The notes under the pieces were generated by a model. The model was given only the letters and a program-made list of their open reading frames with translations, had not been told where the DNA came from and searched no databases. The position numbers and the translations under genes are program-made. Positions 38,930 to 64,000 of a stretch of 64,000 nucleotides of DNA are shown in pieces. The DNA is from Amoebidium appalachense (taxonomy: Eukaryota > Ichthyosporea): assembly GCA_963693365.1 (NCBI GenBank), contig CAVNZM010000017.1:2170001-2234000 (forward strand), given 5' to 3'. Position 1 is the first letter of the stretch; each line of letters begins with the position of its first letter.

Positions 38930-39937
38930 GCAGGTACAAGTGGGGGTTTACACACTTTTTATTGCGTGGACATTGCCGGAGGCCCAGCCACATTCGACGG
39001 CCTACTGCGTTTTCCAGCACAGCCAATCAAATGCAGCCAGTGACATATGTACATGCTAGGCAACAATGAGCGCCATCGTAGGATCTGACACCCCTATTAC
39101 ATATTATGGGTAAGCAGATGCTAGCATCGGTAGCTCCGACAGAAAGTTAAGGCACCGGATCACAATATCATACTGTGCAGCATTAATAAGGTGATCTAGG
39201 ATAGTCATCTTAAAACGGATATATTGAGGAAGAGATGAAGAAAAGAGAATAAAACCGCCAATAACCTCCGGTTCTAATACATTAGCTAACAGGTTGCATT
39301 TATTGATAGATATGCAGCCGCGAGTAAACCGCCCCCCACACATATTACACATACGAGCAGGAGACACCAGAAACCGATTACACCGCCAAGCCATAATCAT
39401 CTTTGCGTTTTTACACCACACCACATTACGAATAAACGAATCTATGTATGAACGAGACTCTCTAACCGTATCCGCCATATAGGCTACTAGTAGTTGGTGT
39501 TTGTGCGGTCCTAACACCGGAAGGGACTCAACACGTAGAGTAAAAAGATATCTATCAGCCATAGACTTGAAACTGTTCATATTCACACTATGATCTAGCC
39601 GTACCTCCGGGGGGGTCGCCAGCCATTCCACATAGCGCTCGGCAATGGGCAGAGACGATGGGGAAGGGAAGAGGTACAGGGGCGAATCCGGCGGGGATGC
39701 GTGTAGCCGGAAGAGCGGGTGGTCCGGGGCACAAGCGGACAGGCGGGTGATGTGCTCGTGAAATTTAAGGGCTAATTCGTGTACGCGTTGTGATGGTGGT
39801 GTGAGTGCGTAGAGAGAATCAAAAAGGCGTCTAGGGATAGGTGTGGAAAGACCAGTGAGAAACATACAACAAGTTGTGTAATGGAAATCATCTAATGATT
39901 TCTCGACCACGCGCGCCGCGCGCGCGGCCTCTCTCAT
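38930..39937 (-). mobile_element. LINE-B copy 2, 5'-truncated ORF2 end and 3' UTR
   Basis: One open frame 39937-39104 reads FTLRVESLPVLGPHKHQLLV, YMADTVRESRSYIDSF, a Cys-rich knuckle (ARMCNMCGGRFTRGC), EPEVIGGFILFSSSLPQYIR and IVIRCLNFLSELPML. It is followed by about 170 bases of 3' UTR shared with copy 1 at 25900-26640. No RT core is present, as expected for a 5'-truncated insertion. Its C-terminal frame is intact, so it is younger than copy 1. Confidence 0.8.
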
Positions 39938-40860
39938 ACAGATAAATCTATCCCAAAACGTTTTGGCCAGTATCCTTTATTTATCTCAAATGTATCTTAC
40001 ATCAAGGCCTGATGTCAACCCGCACTATATCACTATATCAATCCATCAGTTATCTGTTTATGTTTACAACTTGAAGTAGCGGCCGAATCATGATGCGGAT
40101 AGTTTTACATTTAACATTCTAAAGTAGTGCAGCATTGGACTATGTGATGTTCCGTGCCGATTACGGTGATTTTTCGAGAACTTACCTTTACTTTCTTATT
40201 CTATTACAAAATATTATCCATATACTCATAATAGTATTTCTGAAAAAAATTATTTAGTATGCTTCGAATTGTGAACCATATCGCCATCATTTCTTATAGA
40301 TAACGCACCTTCCTGGCTCGGAAATGGCGGAAGTATAAGATTTGCCGTGGCTATAGGGCTTGGCAAGACGCTATATCAATGATGTCGATGTACATGTTGT
40401 ATTTGCAATGTCCTCGGCACTACCAGTGACTACCTTCGTTTTTTTTACTTTAGCTTTTTATTTTTTATTATAAATCCCTTCCCCCCGCTTCCCCCTTTTT
40501 TTCCTTTGTTTTGTTTTTATCTTCTATTTTTTTCTTTCTCTTTTTCTTCTTTTCGCTATTGAATCGTGCGGTGTATAAGGCCGGCCTGCGAGTGCCGGGC
40601 CGTTGTAGTTGGCTTTTTTCATCAGCTGGAAATATAGGGTTCGAATGCAGGGTTCGAATGCCGTTCCTCAATAGCGGCCATGATGATTCTTGGAGTCACG
40701 TGAAATTGAGTGTCGGACAAAGCTACACACAACAGTAACTAGAAGTTGAAAGTTATGATGTGGTGATTTTGAATGAGAGATACTCATCATAAAAATTGTG
40801 TTCCTCTTCTTTCTTTTCAAGTTTCATTGTCGTCCAGACCCCAGAAAACTGGGGAGGCCG

Positions 40861-40903
<43 letters not shown>

Positions 40904-40914
40904 AAGGACATGCT

Positions 40915-40954
<40 letters not shown>

Positions 40955-41246
40955 TGACGCAACCATTATTACGTAATCTAGCGTTACGCAAAACCGATGG
41001 CGGATAACTGTGAAAGCTCAGCCGTGATGTCACAAGGTCACAGTGCCATTGTCCTTCTTTCATGAATTCAAGCACATTTAAAATGAAACGTTTTGTGGGT
41101 TAGGCCCTATAGCATACTCCTTTTGTTACAAGCATTTCAACGCAATCCGGTTCTATATTTTTCATAGCCCTGCTCATGGTTGTTCTCGTTTCTCTGGCGC
41201 GTCTCCTTTTCTCCTTTCCTCGAATTTGATTTCCTTGGTGATTACC
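39938..41246. other. intergenic upstream of ESS2
   Basis: Complex AT-rich sequence without a gene, then two long G runs (40862-40902 and 40917-40953) about 300 bases before the ESS2 start. No TATA box is seen. Confidence 0.6.
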
Positions 41247-56023
<14,777 letters not shown>

Positions 56024-56025
<2 letters not shown>

Positions 56026-56170
56026 TGATGCGTCATTTGTACGAAGTACACATGAGCAACGGATAACACCATGCAGAGTGCAAACCATACATAAAGAGTA
56101 TGCATAATAAGCAGAGCCCATCCTCGCAAGTTTAAGTATGCAGGCAAGGGCAGTGGGAAAGGCCGGGGGT
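56024..56170 (-). repeat. poly(C)-tailed short retroposon, copy with internal deletion
   Basis: Follows a G run of about 40 bases. It matches the family from atgatgcgtcat to agcagagcccatcctc, then jumps to tatgcaggcaagggcagtgg, skipping the middle of the full copies. Confidence 0.75.
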
Positions 56171-56221
56171 GTTGGGGGGAGGGGGAGTGGGGAGGGGAGA
56201 AAGGGCGAGGGGGGGGGGGGG

Positions 56222-56518
56222 GGGGGGGGGGTTGAATGCGTCAAAAAGTACGAAGTACACAAGAACAAACGGATAACACGATGCAGAATGCAAGCCATAC
56301 ATAAAGTGTATGCATAATAACCAGAGCCCATCCTCAGGGGGGGCCCACGTCATCCACAGTACCCGAGTTTCGACCTATTCCTCTCGTTAACGAAGCCCAA
56401 CTCAGATACTGTTTCACTTGAACATGAGTAGGTCACCCGTCTTGCTCAGAGACGAGCAGGGTTGCTTATGCAGGCAAGGCCAGTGGGAAAGGCCGGGGGT
56501 TAAAGTTGCAGCAGTAAG
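56222..56518 (-). repeat. poly(C)-tailed short retroposon, full-length copy
   Basis: About 290 bases between a G run and ggccgggggtt. Blocks: ttgaatgcgtcaaaaagtac, gcagagcccatcctcaggg-type sequence, acccgagtttcgacctattc, gtcacccgtcttgctcagag and cttatgcaggcaaggccagt. On the minus reading it has ctgagttgggctt and ggtcgaaactcgg, spaced like degenerate pol III A and B boxes, and ends in poly(C). Confidence 0.8.
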
Positions 56519-57031
56519 CAGAAGCAAGAAAAATATAGACAGGAACTCAGGAGACGGGGCTTCTAGGAAGCTCCCCCGCCGATACCTAAGTTGATACTTC
56601 CCTGGCTAACATACTACACCAGATGAAAAGAATTAAGTCCCGAAGGCCGCAGAATTCGCAATCAGACGGGAAAATATGAGATTTGACCCACGCCGCAGGG
56701 TAGTAATACGCTTACTAGGGCGGAACTTTATCGTCTTCGAACGGAATGCTATGCCCCCGGATGTCAGCCGGAAATATGGTATCACCCATTGCTTTGGGCT
56801 TGAAAAAAGCCAAACCTATAGTCCGAGTTATGTTACGCCGGCAGGTAACATGCCGCATGGGTTCCAAGGGAGCTGTCGCCAACAGAGCGGTGTGTGCATG
56901 CGTGCGCGTAACGCAATGTGTGAAGTGTGTCTATAGCTATGAAAGGGGGTATGCAGAAGTGGACAGATGAAGTGTGTGGAGAGAAAAACAGTGAGAAGAA
57001 AAGTAGACACCGGTATGTGCAACCCCGCCCA

Positions 57032-57068
<37 letters not shown>

Positions 57069-57128
57069 TAAGCGAAGATTACAGGTAATCAACCAGAATA
57101 ACAAATGACAAGCAAAACAACAGGCGCC

Positions 57129-57227
<99 letters not shown>

Positions 57228-57687
57228 AGGGTTATTAGCCGACTTGACAAGTCATCACCTTCATGAACCACACATACACCTTTCTTCATGAACCAGTCGT
57301 ACACAGCCTTGGGTAAACATTATTCGATGAAGAAACAAGAGTTTATTATCGCTTTGAGCATGTACGATCGTAAGAGTCGAGATATATTTTACATAGAATG
57401 TATATACCAGTATACATGTGCTATGCTACAGCCCAATGATACCCATCTAACGATTTGAAAAATATGTAAATATCTACAGAATATGCAACATGATTTGAAA
57501 TACAAGTAGTTACACAGCACATGTAACCGTTGATAATGTACAATAATTCTCTCTCTGTTACAAGATTGAAACGGGCAAAAAAGGGACATTCTGAAGGTTT
57601 TCACGATTAAAATTCGAAAAACACCATTCGAAAACAGCCATACAGCTAGACTTCGTACAGAAAACCCAAACACACAAACAAAAATAT
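56519..57687. other. intergenic, no gene recognised
   Basis: Complex sequence, then an A run (57129-57156) with a (GA)n array (57157-57199) and a G run (57200-57227). The part 57300-57687 is the 3' flank of the glycosyltransferase gene. Confidence 0.6.
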
Positions 57688-59280
57688 CTACCAATCATAT
57701 ACCGAAACCTCCCATCTATGAATCGGTGCCCGCTCCTTCAGCCCCATAGACGTTCTCCCTGGATCAACGGTAGATTTGTGACCCACGTCCGGGATAAAAA
57801 GATTTGGATATGCAACCCTGACTATATGCCCAATTTCACTTAGATAACTGAATATATGATCAAACGGTTTTGCATTGTCCGACTCGAGCCACGAGATAAT
57901 ACTTTGATATACAGACCGGTGATACATCCCTGCAAAAGAACCCACACTGAACCGATTCGCATTGTAACACATCGACAACACGTTAAGCTTTTCAAATTTA
58001 CCGGGTTTTCCATTCCGGTTTTTCCGTTGAACAGTCATCACCTGGCTGTTATTCTTCCTGTCCTGGTCAATCATTTTCCATCCCCCGTACCATGCGCCAA
58101 ACCTCGGGTATGTCCCGTTCACCCATACCGTCCCCCCAAACATAACTATCCCACCCTCATTTTCCGTCCACATATGCCCCGAACACCTCTTATCTCCCAT
58201 CAACATTTTATACGCCTGCACAAAATTCTTCCGCGGTTTCGCATCGTCATCCACGATAATGATCCGTTCGAGGCTTTCGTTTTTCGCATATTCAAACAGC
58301 CGCTTCATCGTGTCGCGGTATCCCAGCTCGCCCGGTTTCAAGGTCCCCTTGGCGTCCGCAAACACCAATTTCCCGTTCGTGCCGATAAACCGATTGATAC
58401 TTGTTAACCCCGCCTTGACAAGTAGATTCCGCGCGGCTGCATACCCCGCCAATCCCTCGTCACTATCTAGACTCAAAACAAAAACCGGGACATCCAGATT
58501 CGGTTCCCTTGTCGGATCAACAGGGGCACATTCGGGTAGAAAAACCGACCCGTTTGTGATTTGGAGCTGGGCCGAAGGGCTGTTAACACACGAGCCCTTA
58601 ATCTGACTTTGCGCCGAACGGCATTCCCGTTTTTGCATCGAAACGTCGCATTTCGCCGACGCGAACGGCGGCCGCATGTTGAATTTCGACTGGCGGTGGA
58701 AAAGGGTTAAACTTTCGATCGACTTAAAAGGGTGCACGAAAACCGACTCGAACGTCGACGTAGGGGGCGCCGTGGGAAAATCCATTGCCAACTGTTTGTT
58801 CTCATTCCATTCCATTCCGTGTATGGAACCATCCGGAATATGCCAGTACATATTCGTCACGGGGACGGGAGAATATCTGCACCCTACACGCATGTGCCGA
58901 TGAACACACCTACCCATCTCCGTATCTGAATGGTTGGATTTCACGTTGTCAACACAATCTGAAACAAACCTCTCGCCGATTTTTTCGACGGCGGAACGAG
59001 AAATAAAATATCCCATGCCGAGACAATACGGTTGCTTGATGCCCAAAAGCGGACGCTCTTCGGGGAGGCCCCATCCGATTGTCCCAAAATAGTGAGGCGG
59101 ATTAGCCATATTTGGAAGTCGGTTCGATATGAGGGTGTGGAGTTGGCGGGCGTTCACGTATGTGTCTGCGTCGATTTTTGCAAACCATTGGTACTGGCCT
59201 GGGTGACGGTAGAGACGGTCCCACAGCCCAAATACCTGTTGAAGAATTGCGTGCGTGAGTAGATGTGTGTGTGTGTATGT

Positions 59281-59331
<51 letters not shown>

Positions 59332-59850
59332 CCAATGTGCGTGAGTGCCGGCCTGTGTGCCAGCCTGTGTGCGTGCGTGTGTGCAAAATTTTTAAAGGGG
59401 TACTAAAACACATTACTCAGTGCGGAGTACACGACAGTTCCCGTAGGACTACACACTGTCTTTACCGACAGCAAACAGCAAGCACAATGAAAGATGGCTC
59501 TTTTTTTGTTGTGTGTGTATCTTGTTTTCCTTGCTGTTTTATATATTTTTTTTTCCATCGGGGGGAGGGGGGTGGGGGGGGGTTTGAATGCGTCATAAAC
59601 TACGAAGTACACAAGAACAACGGATAACACGATGCAGAATGCAAACCATACATGAGAGTATGCATAATAAGCAGAGCCCATCCTCAGGGGGGGCCCACGT
59701 CGTCCACAGTACCCGAGTTTCGACCTATTCACCTCGTTAACGAAACCCAACTCAGATACTGTTTCATTTGAACATGGGTAGGTCACCCGTCTTGATCAGA
59801 GACGAGCAGGGTTGCTTATGCAGGCAAGGGCAGTAGGAAAGGCCGGGGGG

Positions 59851-59901
<51 letters not shown>

Positions 59902-60032
59902 TCCTGAAAAATAAGGTTTAGCAGTCCACCTGTGTGTGCGCGTGTGCGTGCGTGCGTGCGTGCAAGTGTGTGTGCGTGTGTGTGCGTGTGTGTATGTGAA
60001 ACACACAACACACAAAACGTACGGGAACACAA

Positions 60033-60070
<38 letters not shown>

Positions 60071-60117
60071 CAGGAGAAGGAGGGGGGGAGGGGGCGGGGG
60101 GGGGGGGGGGGGGGGGG

Positions 60118-60154
<37 letters not shown>

Positions 60155-60699
60155 ATACAAACCTTGCGCAAAGGCGGGTAGTCGTCTTCAACTTCCAACT
60201 GCACTAGCCGGTCGCCAAAAGCAGCAACCGAAGAAGGAGGAACGTCGCCTCTACCCACAAAGAAGAACACATCGCATACCTTTTCAACATCCGGAACCCA
60301 TGTTTGTAATGCGGCGAGTGAAATAGTTTCCAGAAGACGAACGGAAGATGCCACCGCAAGGACGCATGACTTTACACCAGTAGGGAGATTTTCGGAGGAA
60401 AATTCATTTTCCGATGACACGATGTCAATGTTCTTCAAGTTGTCCGGGGAAGTAGATTCATCAAGTTGTGAGAAGGCATGCAGGGCCTTCTTACCACCAT
60501 CTTGCCCCCCGGTCGCTTCATTTTCGTTTTGTGAAGCGTGGAATTCCGTTACGAACTTGACAGAAAGGTTTGTTGTCTTTCCTGCAGCCCACATGCACAA
60601 AAATAAAACAAAGCAAGAGAAAACGCCTGCTATCAACACCCGCTGCTTCCCGAAACTAGATGGCTTTCGTTTTGACTTTAGCGAAAACATCGTGAACAT
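57688..60699 (-). CDS. type II membrane protein joining GT31-like and GT25-like glycosyltransferase domains
   Basis: Exon 1 60699-60163 (179 codons) and exon 2 59235-57688 (515 codons plus stop), phase 0, GT-AG; total 694 residues. Cytosolic basic N-terminus (FSLKSKRKPSSFGKQR), a membrane anchor at about 21-41, then a stem. Domain 1 (about 110-320) reads SCVLAVASSVRLLETISLAA, YPPLRKVFGLWDRLYRH, WFAKIDADTYV (DxD at 201-203, Mn/UDP-sugar binding) and YFGTIGWGLPEERP, like Fringe/C1GalT1 of GT31. Domain 2 (about 428-665) reads VPVFVLSLDSDEG, GTLKPGELGYRDTMKRLFEY and ERIIIVDDDAKPRKNF (DDD 508-510), like GT25 enzymes. A Golgi place is inferred. The sugars transferred are unknown. The intron carries a retroposon copy and GT/G tracts. 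A second in-frame ATG lies at 60690. Confidence 0.85.
59265..59330. repeat. (GT)n near the exon 2 acceptor
   Basis: GT array starting 30 bases upstream of exon 2 of the glycosyltransferase gene (on the minus reading a CA tract). Confidence 0.9.
59582..59850 (-). repeat. poly(C)-tailed short retroposon, full-length copy in an intron
   Basis: Closely matches 56222-56518 through the whole length, including acccgagtttcgacctattc and gtcacccgtcttgatcagag. Its 5' side touches a further G run (59858-59900). It lies in the same orientation as the host gene. Confidence 0.8.
60085..60153. repeat. G-rich tract at the exon 1 donor
   Basis: A nearly pure G tract of about 60 bases ending 9 bases from the exon 1 donor, so the pre-mRNA has poly(C) right after the 5' splice site. 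Confidence 0.9.
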
Positions 60700-63100
60700 G
60701 AGATGATTTAAATTGAATGAAAGTGAACTTGTGTTAGCTTAAAAACTTCTTGTCACCCTAAGACCATTCCAAATATGGTGGGCTTCTCACCTTCTCAAGA
60801 AAAACTTTTGTTAAATGTAACCTTAGATGCCGTTGACCAGGCACGCACAACAAGAGCAAGAAAGAAATCACCAAATACTCAATCACATGAAGGCTGTGCC
60901 ACTAATTCGCGAAGAAAACGCCTTTTCAGATTGGGAAACTATATTAAAAAACGTTTTTCTACGACCACACACTCGTATGTATCTTAGAAAATCTGACAAG
61001 CAAGATTGGTTTTGGTTCATTTGGTTAATTACCAGCTTGTGAATCAGATGAGAGTCAACCGAATCTTGTCAACATGAACTAGACACACAGTGCATCATGG
61101 TGCTGACAGCTCACTGACTTTTCTGGTGGCTCAAAATGAACCCTTTTGACTAATGGTCATGACACAAACAGCTTGCGCCGCTTTTATAGCAAGTACACGT
61201 TCTCACGTTGCTCGTGAATGCCATGCATGTGTGTTTTACCAGCAAGAGCAGAGATCTATTCGTCAGCGAAATAAATTCCCTAGCTATCATCAGATCACAC
61301 ATCCTGGTAATTTTCCAAAAATGTTATCTTAAACGAATTGTACAATTAACGTAAAGTAATTTGGCCGAGACATCTTCTCAATATCATAAATGTCTAAGAA
61401 GAATGGCACTTGAGCCAGCAAAACAAACGTACCTGTTAACAAATAAAGGACAAATAATGAACAAATAAAGGTTGGTACTGTCCGCGAAACCCTGCTGCGT
61501 CGAGGTTCGAGAAAGGGTGAACAAAAAATTTCGAGCTAAGTGGTAGATATTTGAGAATTTACTGAGGTTCTAGGATACGTTTACCACCAGGGCTATCGAT
61601 AGATCACTTGGTGACGCCCCCCGGGGGGGATTCTACAGAAATGCCAACCATCTCATTATTGTAATACTAAAGTAGCTCAACATACGACAGAGCTATTATA
61701 TTGGGCAGGGGAAATAAACCATAAAAACAAACAAATAAGTTTAAAAATCAAAATATCATAAAAATTTGTATTAATAAAGTGAAATATTGCTAGGAAGACT
61801 TCTGGAAGAAATTTTATTGTTAAAGAGCCCCCCGCTGCAGAGCATAATCGATGGAGACATGGATAGTGCAGCTATCACCCTATGCGGATGTGCATGATAC
61901 TTCACCAAAACGCAGCAAAGGGAGCCACGAACTTTATTTTTGCCTACTCCAATAGGTATATTGATCATTGTTATTTATGCATCGCCTATAACTGCATATG
62001 TACTGGTATAAGGCCCTGATACCGTGACGGACCGCCTAGCGAAGCAAGGAAACTTTGAAAGGTTGCCAAGAGCTCAAGGTTAGGGGGATTCAGATTTTCC
62101 GGGTGGTTAGCAATATCCTAGCTCATGCGTGTACCTGCAAGTGTTCATGTGTTTTGGACCTTCAGTAAATGAAGTCCAATTTGATAATACTATAAAAATA
62201 GAAGCTATATAAGATATCTGACTTGTTGTTGCAACCAGTACTCAAAGTGTGGCTATACCGAGCCACGTACGGTACGCGCCTTGGCCCCCGCAGCCGGCCG
62301 CGGCCTGCCCGGGTGACCGGGTCCCCGGGACGTGGGCCAGGATTCCTTAATGTCCAATCAGATGCTGGTATGAAAGGTGAACCAATCAAGAGTTTGCAAT
62401 TCCCGGCAACAGACTTCAACAGATGCCCCGATGATTGGCTAGAGTCGCATCAATAGAAACTCCCTATACTCCTATGTGTGTAGGCAATCGTATGTACACA
62501 ACCAAACTGCTTCTCTTAACTTTTTTTTTGACTTTCCTCTCTTTTTTTTCTTGTGACTTTGTACGACTATTCATTTTAAAAATTGAAGCTAGAAACTATT
62601 CCGTTACAGTCATATGAATGCAAGTAGTCTTCTATAGATTCAAAACCCAAAGAAATGCACATATTTTTAGTGTGGACTCATTTTTCAAAATCCAAAATCT
62701 ACAATAGGTATGGCAATGATTGGAAAACGAATCCGGCGATTATCCGATCATCATGGCAGTCGCCTGTTTATCTATTTTTTTGGTAGGAGGCGGTCACCCA
62801 CCCACCCACACACACACACGCACACACACACACACACAGTGTCACACGCGCGCGCACACACATACGGTGTCACACACACACACACACACACACACACAAC
62901 CAGCGGCCGCTGGTCACCTCTCTTGATTGATAAATGCTGAAGGGGCAAAATATGAGCAAACCCGCCCCTGTCCTGATGCCTATCAAATAGCAAATTGGCC
63001 TGAAAGAACCCCGAGACAGTCACGCGGGTCCATGCGTGCGTGTGGATGTACATGTCTCGAGCTGTGTGCCATGGATGTGCGTGTGTGTGCACAATACATA
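60700..63100. other. intergenic, no gene recognised
   Basis: Complex AT-rich sequence. Overlapping frames at 60775-61042 look protein-like (VPLIREENAFSDWETILKN) but match nothing I know. CA arrays occur at 62806-62840 and 62872-62898. Confidence 0.5.
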
Positions 63101-63132
63101 CCAGCTGATACCGAGTGTCCCGAGGGGAGCCC

Positions 63133-63175
<43 letters not shown>

Positions 63176-63372
63176 GGGGAACCCCAACTAATTGATTTCT
63201 CCTTGTAGTCTTTATGGTGTCTCGTAGAGAAAGTAAACCCTGATATATAGTCACCACCCGACATCTATGTACGTGATCATGATATACCGCTGAGGGGATA
63301 TTCCGAGCAAAACCCCCCCCCCATACCTGAGACTGGTTCTCTTTGCCTCGAGTAAACAGCGTAAACCCCCAA
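63101..63372 (+). repeat. repeat block, inverted partner of 33797-34141
   Basis: ccagctgataccgagtgtcc, an A run of about 38 bases (63137-63174), cggggaaccccaactaatt and onward to gtaaacccccaa. No LINE coding sequence lies upstream of this copy, only CA-like sequence. Confidence 0.8.
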
Positions 63373-64000
63373 TACATATACCTGCATTTCCGTAGCCATA
63401 TTGCATTAGTATGAGTCCAGCTCATATCCGAATAGGGGGTCGAGGTGATTGGTGCCACAGGGTGTTTCCCCTACCTCTGCCCATAATACCTGCCGCACAC
63501 CGAAAATTAATAAAATTTAGCCGTTGAATTTCTTTTTCACACACAAATCAACCGACAACCTCGATCAACACGAGGTAATAATAATTCGAAATAGCAGGAA
63601 AACTTCTGTTAATACTACTGATGCCCGAAGGCTTGCAAAGAGGGGAGGGGGCAGGGGGGGAATGACAAACGAAACAGAAAGATAAGAGCCAGACAACAAG
63701 CAAAGACGGAAGGAAAGCATGCCGTTACATTACACAAGCAATCATCATTTGTAACATAGCCAATGTACATTTTCTTTAAGTCCATATATGCCCTTCAATG
63801 CGAAAGATTGGCCGAAAGGAAACAAACAAACAAAACAAACAAAACAAACAAAACAAACAAAAACCGAGTGCACCCAAATTCACAATCACCGTTGAGTCTA
63901 GAATAACACTTCGACAACGAACTCTCAGTCTCCGTATGAACAACGAACATTCACAATCCCTCCTTGTCTGAGCCTCTGATAGTAATTAATCTTGGGCATA
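63373..64000. other. right edge, no gene recognised
   Basis: Complex sequence with an (ACAAACAA)n tract at about 63818-63863. I see no coding sequence. Confidence 0.6.

Noticed and set aside
60775-61042. Possible small gene on the plus strand (VPLIREENAFSDWETILKN)
   Set aside because: The two plausible frames overlap and neither has splice sites, similarity or length to support it; it may be a worn Gag-like remnant.

Overview
This is a nuclear window from a eukaryote. Genes are split by GT-AG introns, two promoters have TATA boxes, and LINE, DIRS/Ngaro-type and P-element-type transposons are present. The species cannot be fixed from sequence alone. Compact exons in very repeat-rich introns, a claudin-like tetraspan protein, a Thr-rich PAN-domain protein and a tyrosine-recombinase retroelement would suit a unicellular relative of animals or another complex protist (inference). 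The window is dominated by simple repeats: (GT/CA)n, (CT/GA)n and dozens of G or C homopolymers of 20-50 bases. Most long open frames made of His-Thr, Cys-Val, Pro or Gly are readings of these repeats, not genes.

Genes recognised, left to right: a CCR4/nocturnin-type exonuclease gene (minus, 4 exons, runs off the left edge); a small coiled-coil protein gene (minus, own TATA box) divergent from a three-exon TenA/thiaminase II gene (plus); an AT-rich family B DNA polymerase fragment (minus) between copies of a short repeat; two candidate exons of an unknown plus-strand gene; a broken two-exon P-element/THAP9-type transposase (minus); a single-exon claudin-like gene with CCAAT, TATA and polyA signals (plus); a Thr-rich PAN/Apple-domain gene (minus).

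The middle (about 25.9-40 kb) is a transposon block. It holds a nearly complete Ngaro-like YR retrotransposon with A1-ORFs-B1-A2-B2 split repeats (26,755-32,231), a near full-length two-ORF LINE (34.1-38.6 kb) and two 5'-truncated relatives of that LINE, all coding on the minus strand.

The right part holds a 12-exon ESS2 (DGCR14) splicing-factor gene whose exons join in phase into 535 codons over 12.35 kb, and a two-exon gene for a type II membrane protein that appears to fuse a GT31 (Fringe/C1GalT-like) domain to a GT25-like domain.

The most unusual pattern is a short interspersed repeat. On the minus-strand reading of the 56-60 kb copies, every copy ends at the same 3' boundary and runs straight into a C homopolymer, while 5' ends vary. 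That is the behaviour of a retroposon with a poly(C) tail instead of poly(A). A second short repeat also ends in poly(C) and flanks the DNA polymerase fragment. Such tails could have seeded some of the G/C homopolymers in the window.
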